NCBI GenBank assembly: GCA_022820665.1
Contig: JAJEFB010000026.1
Coordinates: forward strand, 1 to 64,000
DNA from: Anaerolineae bacterium
Lineage (GTDB): Bacteria; Chloroflexota; Anaerolineae; Aggregatilineales; Phototrophicaceae
Length of the DNA: 64,000 nt
Direction: 5' to 3'
Program-made: the position numbers and the translations under genes
Shown: positions 40,707-51,451 of the stretch, in pieces
Numbering within the stretch: the stretch's first letter is position 1
How the letters are laid out: each line of letters begins with the position of its first letter
The notes under the pieces: model-generated
What the model was told of the DNA's origin: nothing
Databases searched by the model: none
The model's input: the letters and a program-made list of their open reading frames with translations, nothing else

Positions 40707-40802
40707 TTGCTGTACTTGGGATTCGCGCTCTCTCTCGCAATACGTGGTATTGCGAGTTCCAAATGCGGTGCTGCCGCGAAGCCGAAAATAGATTGTCCCG
40801 TC

Positions 40803-41999
40803 CTAACGAGGCTTGTCCATCGCGCCGTAACGCTTGATGACATCGCGGGCGACGACCATGCGATGCACCTCGGACGCGCCGTCGTAGATGCGAAAGGCGC
40901 GCGCCTTTTCGTACCAGGTAGAAAGCGGCAAATCCCGAGAGATCCCGCGTCCGCCGCAGATCTGTATACAACGATCCAATACGCGGCTGACGGCTTCCGC
41001 CACTTGCACCTTGGCGATTGAGGTTTCGACCCGCGCTTGCTCGCCCTGCGCCAAGAGCCAAGCCGCTTCGTGGATGAGCAGGCGCCCCATCTTGAGTTCC
41101 ATCTCGGAATCAGCCAGCATCCATTGCAGAGACTGATGAGAGCTCAGCGCGCCGCCAAATGCCTCCCTGGTTGTGGCATATTCAGTCGCGATTTCCAGCG
41201 CGCGCTGCGCGATGCCGGTCCAGCGCATGCAGTGCGTCAGGCGCGCCGGACCCAGGCGCGATTGCGCCAGCATGAATCCCTCGCCTTCGCCGCCCAGGAT
41301 TGCGCTCTGCGGCAGGCGCAGGTTGTCGTAGCGGATCTCGACGTGACCGCCGAAGTCTTTGGCGCCCATCACCGGCACATCGCGCAGGATATGGATGCCC
41401 TTGCTTTCGCGCGGCGCCAGAAACTGCGTACAGCCTTGATAGGGGTGCACGTCGGGATTCGTCACCGCCATGATAATGAAGAAGTCGGCGATTTCACCGT
41501 TGCTGCTCAGCCATTTGTGTCCGTTTATGACCCAATCATCGCCGTCCTTTTCGGCGCGGGTCAGGATCATTCGCGGATCGCTTCCCGCGCCGGGCGCGGG
41601 CTCAGTCATCGAGAAGCTGGAAAAGGTCTCGCCCTTTGCCAGCGGCGCCAGGTATCGTTCTGTTTGTTCTTCGTTCGCCCAATTGTGCAGCAGGTGCATA
41701 TTGCCTTCGTCGGGCGCGGCGCAATGGATTGCGAGCGGTCCCAACATGCTGCGGCCCGCAGCTTCAAAGACCGGCACGATCTCTTGAATGTTGAGACTCA
41801 TGCCGCCCCAGGCTTTGGGCATGGTCGGCGCCCAAAGCCCCGCCGCCTTCGCCTTGGCGCGCAGACCTTGCAAGATGTCGTTGTTCAGGTCCCGACCCGT
41901 TCGCAGCAACTCGCTTTCCACCGGGATGACCTCATCGTCGACGAATTGCCGAACGCGGTGAGCAATGGTCTGCACATGGCGGGGAATGGTGAATTCCAT
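40803..41999 (-). CDS. Acyl-CoA dehydrogenase
   Basis: FSSFSMTEPAPGAGSDP; VINGHKWLSSNGEIADF; CIQICGGRGISRDLPLSTWYEKARAFRIYDGASEVHRM. Confidence 0.95.
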   Translation of the reverse strand: MEFTIPRHVQTIAHRVRQFVDDEVIPVESELLRTGRDLNNDILQGLRAKAKAAGLWAPTMPKAWGGMSLNIQEIVPVFEAAGRSMLGPLAIHCAAPDEGNMHLLHNWANEEQTERYLAPLAKGETFSSFSMTEPAPGAGSDPRMILTRAEKDGDDWVINGHKWLSSNGEIADFFIIMAVTNPDVHPYQGCTQFLAPRESKGIHILRDVPVMGAKDFGGHVEIRYDNLRLPQSAILGGEGEGFMLAQSRLGPARLTHCMRWTGIAQRALEIATEYATTREAFGGALSSHQSLQWMLADSEMELKMGRLLIHEAAWLLAQGEQARVETSIAKVQVAEAVSRVLDRCIQICGGRGISRDLPLSTWYEKARAFRIYDGASEVHRMVVARDVIKRYGAMDKPR

Positions 42000-42165
42000 G
42001 CCCGTTACCTCGCTGTTTCTGCACTATGGTTTGACTGGCGAGTATACCATAAGGATGTCGGCATTGTGGCGGAGATCGCCGCCATCGCGCGATGGCAGGC
42101 AACAGATTCGCCTATTGCGGTATGGCGGATATGGCCTTTTCACCAGCGCAATATGTGTTTGCTTG

Positions 42166-42188
42166 CGGGCGACCTATCAGGTCGCCCG
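42166..42188. repeat. Dispersed palindrome CGGGCGACC-TATCA-GGTCGCCCG
   Basis: 9-bp perfect stem; relatives at 55561-55581, 60636-60656 and 60677-60697. Confidence 0.85.
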
Positions 42189-42410
42189 CTTCCTGGCTCG
42201 GAGCGACTTGGCAGTTTGAGATTGTTGATCGACACTAAGTTGATACTGTAGCAGAAAACCGGTGGCTATAGGTGAAAAATGTTCGCGGATTGAAGTTTCT
42301 TTTCATAGACAGTCGTTGGATCACTTGTAGCCAGCATATACAGCCCCTATTGCTTGCATGTTATTGGCGAGCCTCATATACTCGCGAAAGGCTCTGGGAA
42401 GGAGATGGTC

Positions 42411-43343
42411 ATGCGCAAATTCATCATTGATACGGACACCGCCTCCGACGACGCTGTCGCGCTGGTGATGGCGCTGCAAGATCCCGATATTGACGTGCGG
42501 GCGATCACGGTCGTGGCGGGCAATGTCCCTTTGAGTCAAGCCCTGCAAAACGCGCTGTATACGGTGGAATTGTGCGGGAAGGACGCGCCGGTTTACAGCG
42601 GTTGCGCCAAGCCCATCTTACGTGAGCTGGAGACGGCGCAAGACGTTCATGGCGCCGATGGCATGGGCGATATCGGCCTGCCGCTCGCGGGACGAGCGCC
42701 GGCGCCGGGGCATGCGGTTGATGTTCTGCGACAGGTCATCAGGGAAGACGCCGGCGACATCACATTGGTCACGCTGGGACCATTGACCAATGTCGCGCTG
42801 GCTTTGCTGCGAGAGCCGGAATTGGCCGCGCTTGTCGAACACTGCTATATCATGGGAGGCATTGGCGAGGGGCACGGTAACGTGACGCCAACAGCCGAGT
42901 TCAACATCTGGGCGGATCCCGAAGCGGCCAAAATCGTCTTTGAATCCGGCATGAAGATGACTATGGTTGGCTGGGACATCTCGTGGAAATACGCCACCTT
43001 TGATCCCGGGCAAGCGGCTGAAATTCGCGATATTGGCAGTCCATTGGCTCACTTTGTCGTGGATATTCAGGCGACTTTGACGGAGTACGCCATTGAGTCG
43101 TCGCATTTGGCTGGTTTTGACTTGCCCGATCCTATCACGATGGCGGTCGCCATTGATCGCGGCATCGCGACCTTTCGAGATTTCCGCGTGGACGTCACAA
43201 CGGGAGACGGTTTGCAGCGGGGCATTACGGTCGTAGATGTATTGGGCGTTACAGGACGAAGCCCGCAGATGGCAGTGACGACAGGCGTCGATCGCGCCGC
43301 CTTCGTGGACATGCTCAAGCGATCGGTGTCGCGTCCGGTCTAG
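42411..43343 (+). CDS. Nucleoside hydrolase (IunH family), second paralog
   Basis: MRKFIIDTDTASDDAVALVMALQDPDIDVRAITVVAGNVPL; GGAG ribosome site before ATG. Confidence 0.92.
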   Translation: MRKFIIDTDTASDDAVALVMALQDPDIDVRAITVVAGNVPLSQALQNALYTVELCGKDAPVYSGCAKPILRELETAQDVHGADGMGDIGLPLAGRAPAPGHAVDVLRQVIREDAGDITLVTLGPLTNVALALLREPELAALVEHCYIMGGIGEGHGNVTPTAEFNIWADPEAAKIVFESGMKMTMVGWDISWKYATFDPGQAAEIRDIGSPLAHFVVDIQATLTEYAIESSHLAGFDLPDPITMAVAIDRGIATFRDFRVDVTTGDGLQRGITVVDVLGVTGRSPQMAVTTGVDRAAFVDMLKRSVSRPV

Positions 43344-43377
43344 CTGAGCCCGGAAACTTGTTCCGGCACTTTCAAGA

Positions 43378-44997
43378 CTAACGGTGAGGCAGGGGCGCGC
43401 TTTTGCCGGTGCTGCAAATTGGCTGGCCTCCCGCGAGGGCGATCACTTCCCATTGCAGGGCGCCCCCAACGCCCAGTTGCCCGGCGCTGAAGCTGATCGT
43501 TGTTTGATCGGCGCCGGTGCGGAAGCTGCCGAGCAGCGAGCCAGTCCCATGGTCATAAACGTCGACTTGATAGCCGGTGGCGGCTGCGATGCCGTCCCAA
43601 TAGTAGGGGCTAATACCGCCCGGCGCGGTTTCCAAGGGTGATGTCAGCCGAAGGCCGCTACAATCCGGAGGCGCGGTTTTTGGCGCTATGGCAAGCGAGG
43701 TTGAGGGCTCTTCTGGCTTTGCGGAAACCAATCCAGCGAATCCGCTGCCCGGATTGGGAATCAAGAGTTGGTCCCCGACATAGAGCAGCAATGGAGAGCG
43801 GAGACTGTTGGCTTCGACAATGTCTGCTACGCGGACATCGTAGCGGCGCGCCAGCGCAAGTAGCGAATCGCCACTCGCCACGACATGGATGAAATCGCCC
43901 ACGGTCATTTTGCTGTCGTGTTCGGCCCAGTTGTTGGCGCGCGCCAGTCCATTCAAGGCTTCCTGCAGCCTCTGGCCGCGCGCCAATTCAGCGTCAGAAA
44001 CGGGCAAGGCGCCGCTCCAAGCCAGGATAGCAGTTTTGCCGCTCCCGGCACTGGTCAGGATGCCGACAACGGTATTTCCCGCCAAAACCGTATTGCCAAA
44101 GGCAGTGGTTACCGCGCCCCGGTGTACGGTCATGCTCAAGGCATTGCGGTGGACCTGTTGAAAACTGACGAGCGATTGGACATGGATGTCGACGCCGTTC
44201 AGGGTTAAATTCACGCTGGATGCCTCCGGCGTTTGAATAGCGAGCACAGGCTCCGCCGCATCACAATCGGTTATTTCTCTCGCCGAGGAAAATGAAAGAG
44301 CCTGCAAAGCGAAAGGGTCAGCGACGTCGACAACCGGCAGCGCCTCCATCGCTTGCAGGGGCGCCAGATGATCGCGCTCTACCCAAGATACCGTTCCATC
44401 ATTGACGACGCGCAGCCATTCTCCTCCGCGCGTCCTGGCGTCTACCAGCGCGATCTCGTCCTGCTGCAGTTGTCCCAGTTCTTCGGCGATCTTGGCGGCT
44501 TGAGAGAAGCGCGTCGTGGATTCGAGCGCGACTGTGCTTAGGGGTTCGCGAATCTCGTCTATCGCGGAGAGAACAACCTCATGGTCGAGTGATGCGTCCC
44601 CGGCAAGCATCATAATCGGTCCGGCGCCCGGGCGCGACTGGGGCAGATTCGCTTGCAGGTTCATGACGGCCAAGCCCCAATGTCCTCTTTCGAGATTCAG
44701 CGCGGAAGTTTGGAGGCTCTTCAATTGGGTGAGCGGCGCGCGCGCTCCGGGCGCGTCGAAATCAGTGGGGTTTGAATCTTCCGCGAAACTGGCATCGACT
44801 TGGGAATGACCGTAGCACAAACTGTTTCGCTCCAGATCGGCGCAATGCTCGCTCAAGTTCAGCAGCGCCTGGGCGACGATTTCCTGACAGGCTGCTTCTT
44901 GCGCGTCGGCCGAGACAAGGGCAAAAGCAAACAAGAGCGGCAATATCAGAGCAAATCGTTTGTGAGGCAAAGCGATTCCACTTTCGGCCGGGGGCAC
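43378..44997 (-). CDS. Secreted LysM-domain protein (SH3-like/FecR-like modules)
   Basis: Signal peptide; VVASGDSLLALARRYDVRVADIVEANSLRSPLLLYVGDQLLIP LysM. Confidence 0.8.
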   Translation of the reverse strand: MPPAESGIALPHKRFALILPLLFAFALVSADAQEAACQEIVAQALLNLSEHCADLERNSLCYGHSQVDASFAEDSNPTDFDAPGARAPLTQLKSLQTSALNLERGHWGLAVMNLQANLPQSRPGAGPIMMLAGDASLDHEVVLSAIDEIREPLSTVALESTTRFSQAAKIAEELGQLQQDEIALVDARTRGGEWLRVVNDGTVSWVERDHLAPLQAMEALPVVDVADPFALQALSFSSAREITDCDAAEPVLAIQTPEASSVNLTLNGVDIHVQSLVSFQQVHRNALSMTVHRGAVTTAFGNTVLAGNTVVGILTSAGSGKTAILAWSGALPVSDAELARGQRLQEALNGLARANNWAEHDSKMTVGDFIHVVASGDSLLALARRYDVRVADIVEANSLRSPLLLYVGDQLLIPNPGSGFAGLVSAKPEEPSTSLAIAPKTAPPDCSGLRLTSPLETAPGGISPYYWDGIAAATGYQVDVYDHGTGSLLGSFRTGADQTTISFSAGQLGVGGALQWEVIALAGGQPICSTGKSAPLPHR

Positions 44998-45139
44998 TCG
45001 GCGAGTAACCGGCGAATTTGGGCTACCGTGGCCACAGAAAATAATGAAACTGCTCGGCTATCGCAAATCGCGGTTCATTAAGAACGGGACCAGGCAGCTT
45101 AATGCTAGCACATAAGCCATAACTGTACCCCACGCTTAA

Positions 45140-46879
45140 TCAACGATTGCCGCCTTTCTTCTTCCGCGCATTGCCTCGGCCTTTTTTCCGCGCTTTGGAC
45201 CATTGATCGCGCAGCGTAACCGTGCGATTGAAAACGAGCTTGTCGTCAGTGGAATCTGGGTCGACCACAAAATAAGCCAAACGTTCGAACTGGAAGCGAT
45301 CGCCACTTTTAGCATGGCGGAGGCTGGGTTCGACGAAGACAGGGTCCAGGACGCGCAAGGAATCCGGATTGATGAATTCGGTGAAGTCCTTTTGGCTGTC
45401 GGCTTCTGGGTCTTCGACAGTGAAAAGACTGTCATAGAGCCGCGCTTCCGCCTCGAGGGCGTGCGCGGCGGATACCCAGTGCAAGGTCGCTTTCACGCGC
45501 CTGCCGTCGGGCGCGGCGCCGCCTCGCGTGGCTGGATCGTAAGTACAGCGCAGTTCCAGGACCTCGCCGTCGTCGTCTTTGATGACATCGGTACAGGTGA
45601 TGAAATAGGCATAACGGAGCCGCACTTCCCGGCCTGGCGCCAAACGGAAGAACTTGCGCGGCGGGTCTTCCATAAAGTCGTCGCGTTCGATGTACAGCAC
45701 TTTGGAAAAGGGAACGTTTCGCGTGCCAGCCGATTCATCTTCCGGATTGTTGATCGCTTCCAGTTCTTCGATCAGGTCGTTGGGGTAATTCTCGATCACG
45801 ACTTTGAGCGGATTAAGCACAGCCATGACGCGATCCGCGGTCTTGTTCAGGTGTTGGCGGATGTGATACTCCAGTTTATGAAAGGCGACCACGCCCTTGA
45901 CTTTGCCGACGCCGGTATCTTCACAGAATTGCCGGATCGCTTCTGGTGAGTATCCGCGGCGTCGTAGCCCGGCGATGGTAGGCATGCGCGGATCGTCCCA
46001 CCCGCCGACATGGTTTTCTTGCACCAGCCGAATCAGCTTGCGCTTGCTAAGTACAGTATGGCTGAGTTCCAGCCGGGCGAACTCGATCTGCTGGGGATGG
46101 TAGATCTCGATATTGTCCAGGTACCAGTCGTAGAGCGGACGGTGGTCTTCGTATTCCAGTGTGCAAATGGAGTGCGTGATTTCTTCGATTGAGTCGGATT
46201 GTCCGTGGGCGAAATCGTACATCGGATAGATTTTCCACTTGGCGCCGGTGCGGGGATGGGGGGCGTCGAGGATGCGATACATGACCGGATCGCGCATGTT
46301 GATATTGCCCGATGTCATGTCGATTTTGGCGCGCAATACGGCTTCACCTTCTTTGAAGGCTCCCGCGCGCATTTTCTCGAAGAGCGCCAGGTTTTCTTCG
46401 ACGGGGCGATTTCGGTAGGGGCTTTCCACGCCCGGTTGCGTCAGCGTGCCGCGGTACTCGCGGATCTCGTCCTGGCTAAGCTCGTCGACGTATGCCTTGC
46501 CAATCTGAATGAGCTCAATCGCCATCTCGTATAGCTGGTCGAAGTAATCGGAGGCGTAATAGAGGCGATTGTCCCAGTCGTAGCCGAGCCAACGCAGATC
46601 CTCGGTGATGGCGTCGATATATTCCTGCTCTTCCTTGGCTGGATTGGTATCGTCAAAGCGCAGGTTGCACAAACCGCCGTATTGTTCCGCGATGCCAAAG
46701 TTCAAACAGATGGACTTGGCATGGCCAATGTGCAAATAGCCATTGGGTTCCGGCGGAAAGCGCGTATGTACTTTGCCATCAAAGCGCCCGCTTTCGGCGT
46801 GTCCGTCGATGATATCGGTGATGAAATTCTTCTTCGTCTCGTTTACCGGCATGTCTGTTTTCCCAAGATTGACGCGCAA
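45140..46879 (-). CDS. glnS: Glutaminyl-tRNA synthetase
   Basis: [45 protein letters not shown]; start probably at [11 protein letters not shown]. Confidence 0.95.
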   Translation of the reverse strand: MRVNLGKTDMPVNETKKNFITDIIDGHAESGRFDGKVHTRFPPEPNGYLHIGHAKSICLNFGIAEQYGGLCNLRFDDTNPAKEEQEYIDAITEDLRWLGYDWDNRLYYASDYFDQLYEMAIELIQIGKAYVDELSQDEIREYRGTLTQPGVESPYRNRPVEENLALFEKMRAGAFKEGEAVLRAKIDMTSGNINMRDPVMYRILDAPHPRTGAKWKIYPMYDFAHGQSDSIEEITHSICTLEYEDHRPLYDWYLDNIEIYHPQQIEFARLELSHTVLSKRKLIRLVQENHVGGWDDPRMPTIAGLRRRGYSPEAIRQFCEDTGVGKVKGVVAFHKLEYHIRQHLNKTADRVMAVLNPLKVVIENYPNDLIEELEAINNPEDESAGTRNVPFSKVLYIERDDFMEDPPRKFFRLAPGREVRLRYAYFITCTDVIKDDDGEVLELRCTYDPATRGGAAPDGRRVKATLHWVSAAHALEAEARLYDSLFTVEDPEADSQKDFTEFINPDSLRVLDPVFVEPSLRHAKSGDRFQFERLAYFVVDPDSTDDKLVFNRTVTLRDQWSKARKKGRGNARKKKGGNR

Positions 46880-46980
46880 GCTGAGTTTCTATCATATGCT
46901 TCCGCCGCTATTCGTTCAAGAGGGCTGTTTGTCCGGGCAAGCGCATCAAACTGCAAAATCCGCGCCTAGCTCACAAGATT

Positions 46981-47180
46981 TTAACCACCGCGGACACGAA
47001 GGGCACCGAGACTTTTTTCACCGCAAAGACACGAAGCGCATAAAGGTTTTGGGAGGGAGGTATGGGATTGCGGGTTGTGGGTCCGGCGGGGATAGTGCCG
47101 GTTTTTTTGCCACAGAGGCTCAGAGGCACAGAGAGATCTTAACCGCCGAGGGTCGCGTAGACACTGACCGCCGGCACAGA
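46981..47180. repeat. Intergenic low-complexity (GACACGAAG/CACAGAGG) phased repeats ending in a dispersed-repeat copy
   Basis: accaccgcggacacgaagggcaccgagac...caccgcaaagacacgaag...cacagaggctcagaggcacagaga; GGTCGCGTAGACACTGACCGCCGGCACAGA at 47151-47180. Confidence 0.6.
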
Positions 47181-47392
47181 CCATCAGGCGTCCCTACAGA
47201 TTATCAATGCGGTAGATAATTTGTCATTGTCAGCGACATTTCAATTTGAAGCGATTGCCCGGGGCTGTTTAGGGACCGGGTGTTGATATACATAGTCTCG
47301 TTCGTGGGGATTTCGGCGTTTCCATGTTTTGCGGCTGCCTCATATAATGAGTCCATGTTGATAGTTTTCCCTGCTAGCGGGTTCTTGCTCCT

Positions 47393-49621
47393 ATGACAGT
47401 TTTGCGTCTACTGCTCGCGTTGTTGGTTCTCTCGGCCTCGCTGATGCTGGTAGGGGCGCATGGATATGTCGTGCGGGCGATACCCGCCGACCGCAGCACG
47501 CTCGAGCGTCCTCCAACGCGCCTGCAATACTGGTTCAGCGAAGCGCTTGAACCGCGTTTCAGCGAGATCAATCTGCGTGATCAGACGGGTACGATCATCG
47601 CCAGCGGCGGCGTCGATCAAGACAGCTTTTCTTTGCTGTCACTACGCGTGCCGAGTGACTTGCCCGATGGCGCTTATATCGTCGAATTGCGTCCGGCATT
47701 TGCCAGCGACGGTCATGTCATCGCCGAGAGTCGCGTGTTCTTCGTGGGGGAGGAGGTCGGCGGCGTCAGCGGAAGAGTAGCCGACGACCGAGCCATTCCG
47801 TTTGAGGTCTTCTGGAGATACTTGCTTGGCATCGCGAATACGATGTTTTTTGGCGGATCTTTTGCTTACGCCGCCCTTCTGTTGCCCGCGTGGGGCAGCG
47901 CAGGCATTTCGCCAGGCGGTTTGCCGCCCCGTGTCATGGGGCGCCTGCGCAATTGTTTCGTTTTGGCTGTGGCAATCGCCATCAGCACGAATTTGCTCGC
48001 GTTGATTCAGCAGTCGATGGTCTTTTTCAACGCGGACGCGTCTCAAGTCGTGCAGGAGGGTCTTTGGCAGGTGGTGCAGATTGGCTCGCGCTTCGGCGAT
48101 ATCTGGACCCTGCGCATGGTCTTGCTCCTGTTCACCGCCATACTTATTTTCGCTGCCGAATACATGCGCGAAACAGTTCCCCAGATGTCTGTGGGCATCT
48201 GGAAAGGGATGATCTGGCTCGGCGCGCTCTTCATCGGATTGAGCATGATAACCAGCCACGCTGCCGGATCATTGGTACTGCCCTGGGTGGCCATCTTGGT
48301 CAATTGGATTCACGCGCTGGCGGTGGCGGGCTGGGTTGGCGGTCTCTTCGCTTTGGCGCTGGCGCTGCCAGCCGCGCTTGATCCTTACGGAGAGGAGGAA
48401 AGACGTCGGGCGCGCGCTGCGGTGCTGATGCGTTTCTCGCGACTGGCCAAGATCATGGTCATCATTGTGATTGTCACCGGCGCCTACAACGCGCTGAACT
48501 ATTTTGCCAGTCCAGCGGAGATCGCGAGCAGTTACGGCAACGCCCTGGGCAGAAAGCTCCTGCTTGTTGCCTTGCTGCTGCTGGCTGGCGGATGGCAGCA
48601 TCTCACGCTGCGGCCGCATCTTTTGGCGGGAATCCGCGGCAAGCTGGAACGTGCAGGCATTCGACTACGGGGAGAAAGCCGTGAACGTTTGTTGCGGCTG
48701 GAAGTTCTGCTGGCGCTGGCGACTCTGCTCACGGTTTCCTGGCTCAGCGCGACGCCCATTCCCGAACCGCAGTATGCGCCGCCCGACGCGCAAGTTCCGC
48801 AATCGACCGGGACAGCCGGCGACTTCAGGATAAGTGCTGCCGCACTGCCCGGCGGACCCGGCGTCAATACTTACGATCTGCTTGTCAGCCGCGCCGGCGC
48901 GCCGGTCCCCGACCTCAATGTCTATTTGCAGTTGGTCCATCCACAAGGTGGACGACGCAGCCCATGGCATCGGGCGGAAGAGGCGGAAACGGGCCTTTAT
49001 GTGGCTGCGGGAGACGAAATCGACAGAGCGGGCAACTGGTGGGTACTTATTGATGTTGTCGACGACGATGGGCTAAGGCGGGCAGCCTTTTACTGGGAGA
49101 TAAGCGCAGCCGCCGCCGTGCGGCAGTCCCGTGACGCGAATAGCCTGCAGATCATATCACTCGCGACAATCTTGATTACGATCGGCGCGCTGGCTTATCC
49201 GGCGGGAAAGCGCCTTCTCGCGCGGATGAACCTCGGAACCGCTAGCTGTCTGCTTGCGAGCGGCGCAGTTGTCGTGGCGCTCGGCACGATGGGCATCGGC
49301 GCGGCGTTGATCGCCGAACAGCAGCGAGAATATGAGCGCGCGCTCAACCCGCCGCCCCAAGTCGTCAATGCTGTCTTGCCCGATGCCGAGTCGCTGGCGC
49401 GCGGCGCGGCGCTGTACCGGGAACACTGTCTGGTTTGGCAGGGGGAGTCGGCCGATTTCCGCGCCTTGCGCGGGCAGCTAAGCGCGGTCGGCGATGATTT
49501 TCTCTATGGTGTGGTGAGGGAGGGTTGGCGCAAGCTGCCGCGCTGCAGCGGGGACCTGAGCGAAGGGCGGGTTTGGGATATTGTGAACTTTTTCCGCACG
49601 TTTGACGGGCGCGGTGAATAA
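47393..49621 (+). CDS. CopC-CopD fusion copper resistance protein with C-terminal cytochrome c-like domain
   Basis: N-term HGYVVRAIPADRSTLERPPTRLQYWFSEAL (CopC); multi-TM CopD; C-term LARGAALYREHCLVWQGES...GRVWDIVNFFRTF. Confidence 0.88.
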   Translation: MTVLRLLLALLVLSASLMLVGAHGYVVRAIPADRSTLERPPTRLQYWFSEALEPRFSEINLRDQTGTIIASGGVDQDSFSLLSLRVPSDLPDGAYIVELRPAFASDGHVIAESRVFFVGEEVGGVSGRVADDRAIPFEVFWRYLLGIANTMFFGGSFAYAALLLPAWGSAGISPGGLPPRVMGRLRNCFVLAVAIAISTNLLALIQQSMVFFNADASQVVQEGLWQVVQIGSRFGDIWTLRMVLLLFTAILIFAAEYMRETVPQMSVGIWKGMIWLGALFIGLSMITSHAAGSLVLPWVAILVNWIHALAVAGWVGGLFALALALPAALDPYGEEERRRARAAVLMRFSRLAKIMVIIVIVTGAYNALNYFASPAEIASSYGNALGRKLLLVALLLLAGGWQHLTLRPHLLAGIRGKLERAGIRLRGESRERLLRLEVLLALATLLTVSWLSATPIPEPQYAPPDAQVPQSTGTAGDFRISAAALPGGPGVNTYDLLVSRAGAPVPDLNVYLQLVHPQGGRRSPWHRAEEAETGLYVAAGDEIDRAGNWWVLIDVVDDDGLRRAAFYWEISAAAAVRQSRDANSLQIISLATILITIGALAYPAGKRLLARMNLGTASCLLASGAVVVALGTMGIGAALIAEQQREYERALNPPPQVVNAVLPDAESLARGAALYREHCLVWQGESADFRALRGQLSAVGDDFLYGVVREGWRKLPRCSGDLSEGRVWDIVNFFRTFDGRGE

Positions 49622-49651
49622 CTTATAGATGTGGTGTTGCCCGCATATCTG

Positions 49652-51451
49652 TCATTCTTCTTCATCCAGAAAATCTCGAGCCATGCGCCCCCAATCCCAT
49701 CGAACCTCTTGAGCTTGCAAACGACGTTTACCATCGGGCTGCTCATCTTCATATCGCGCCCAAGCAAACAGAAGCAATTCCAAGCCATTGCGGGCATTCG
49801 CAATACTTTCTTTGAGCTTGCTCTCATCCAAATCACCCAAATCTTGCTGCAGGATTTCTAGCGAATGCTGATATGCAGGGTGGTCGACATTTAACGAAAC
49901 AATCATAGCACCTCCGCGCGATCTTACATCGAAAAACGCTGGTGACGACAAGCTCGATTTTGTCAAAGTATATTTTAGGCCTCGACTTACTGTCTGAGCG
50001 GCGAGATGCTGGGCCTGTTCCTGTGTTGTACCGTGCTCAACAAGTTCTGAAGCGATTTCTTTTTCTCTTTCTTCAGCGCTTTGCTGTTTTTCCTGTTCGT
50101 CGCTTTGACCCAAATAGCCTTCTTTAATGCGGTCTCGAACTACTTCAGTACCTTTTTCTTCCGACTGAGCTGATTCAGAATGCCGCTTATTCTTTGTAAT
50201 TGCTCCCTGTGTACGTAATAACCTTCGGATAGTTGAGATGTTTGTGCGAATATAATTCACAAGTTCCGACAGCGGTAAGCGAGGATCTTCAACTTGGCGC
50301 ATTTCATCCTTTGTTGCCATCCAAGTTTGTCCTAGTTCTCTTAATGTTTCTGGATCCGCTTTTGCCAATTCAGAAAAGTTTCGCGCGGATTGTTTGTTGT
50401 TTGTGACTCCGAAGAGTTCGTCTAATTCTGGTGGGAAACTGATCTCTGCTCCCCACCAACGGTCTCTAAGAGCTTCAGCGTCTTCCGACCAAGAGGTATC
50501 CAGGTCTAGCTCGCGCCCAGCTCGGACGATTGATACTCCCTTGTTATGGTTTGCATGTCTGCCATGTGGTTCTCTGCCGGCGTTACTTCCCTTTCGTGCC
50601 TCTTCTTTTGCGTAAGAAAATCTTACAGTCACGGTATGTTCTTCTTCGCGGAATCTGATTTTGAATTGAGTATTTTGAAAATCTGCCTGTGTGAACATAG
50701 GAATAATATCCCAAGGAGCCGGGCAGGAAGTATTAGAGAGCAAGTACAAAGGGTCGTTTGGACGAGCGTACTTTCCTTCAGTTTTGCGGATAGCATCCAT
50801 ATCAAAGGTTACTAGCCTGATTTTCACTCTTTCTTCCGCCAAAAAATATCGATACATTCGTCCAATCAAAGATTCGGAATTCTTGATAATTGTATTTGCT
50901 GTACGCCAAAGAATGCGATCTAGCTTCGACCAAACAACTAGAGAACCGGATATTCCATAATTGTATCCGACTTCTTGCCACAATTCAGGAATAGGCTTGT
51001 TGGTTGGGATAGGCACATCCTCGAGTTTTCCTGCCTCAATCTCATCTATGTCAATATAAGTATATATGGGGTTTTGATGGCCATCTTGCCAAGACCACAC
51101 CTCGACCCGCCGCGCTTGTGAAATTGAAGAACTTGGCAATCCCAAGCCGAAGCGTCCAATGCCACTATAGTCTTCAAGGTGCGTCCCATTGCCGAATTGC
51201 AAAGCCATCTGCAATACTTCCGCATTCATGCCGGATCCATTGTCCAAGACAGCAATCTGATGAATTCGTGAACGATTGCGCTGACCACTCATGTCTACCC
51301 GCTCTCCACAGAGAAGTTCGACGCTCGTCGCATCAGCTTGAATCGAGTTATCTATCAATTCTGCTATGGCGTAAGCCGCATTCTTGTATCCGTTGTCCCT
51401 AAAAGCTTTCACAGCTAAATGTACTGGCACAATACTGTGGTTCGGCATCAC
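49652..51451 (-). CDS. GHKL (HATPase_c_3/MORC-MutL-type) ATPase, candidate defence protein
   Basis: AIAELIDNSIQADATSVEL; VLDNGSGMN; YSGIGRFGLGLPSSSISQARRVEVWSW; starts (GTG-ATG) directly after helicase stop. Confidence 0.88.
   Translation of the reverse strand: MMPNHSIVPVHLAVKAFRDNGYKNAAYAIAELIDNSIQADATSVELLCGERVDMSGQRNRSRIHQIAVLDNGSGMNAEVLQMALQFGNGTHLEDYSGIGRFGLGLPSSSISQARRVEVWSWQDGHQNPIYTYIDIDEIEAGKLEDVPIPTNKPIPELWQEVGYNYGISGSLVVWSKLDRILWRTANTIIKNSESLIGRMYRYFLAEERVKIRLVTFDMDAIRKTEGKYARPNDPLYLLSNTSCPAPWDIIPMFTQADFQNTQFKIRFREEEHTVTVRFSYAKEEARKGSNAGREPHGRHANHNKGVSIVRAGRELDLDTSWSEDAEALRDRWWGAEISFPPELDELFGVTNNKQSARNFSELAKADPETLRELGQTWMATKDEMRQVEDPRLPLSELVNYIRTNISTIRRLLRTQGAITKNKRHSESAQSEEKGTEVVRDRIKEGYLGQSDEQEKQQSAEEREKEIASELVEHGTTQEQAQHLAAQTVSRGLKYTLTKSSLSSPAFFDVRSRGGAMIVSLNVDHPAYQHSLEILQQDLGDLDESKLKESIANARNGLELLLFAWARYEDEQPDGKRRLQAQEVRWDWGRMARDFLDEEE

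Noticed and set aside
41037-42251. 404-aa plus-strand ORF
   Set aside because: Antisense to acyl-CoA dehydrogenase; composition of a shadow ORF
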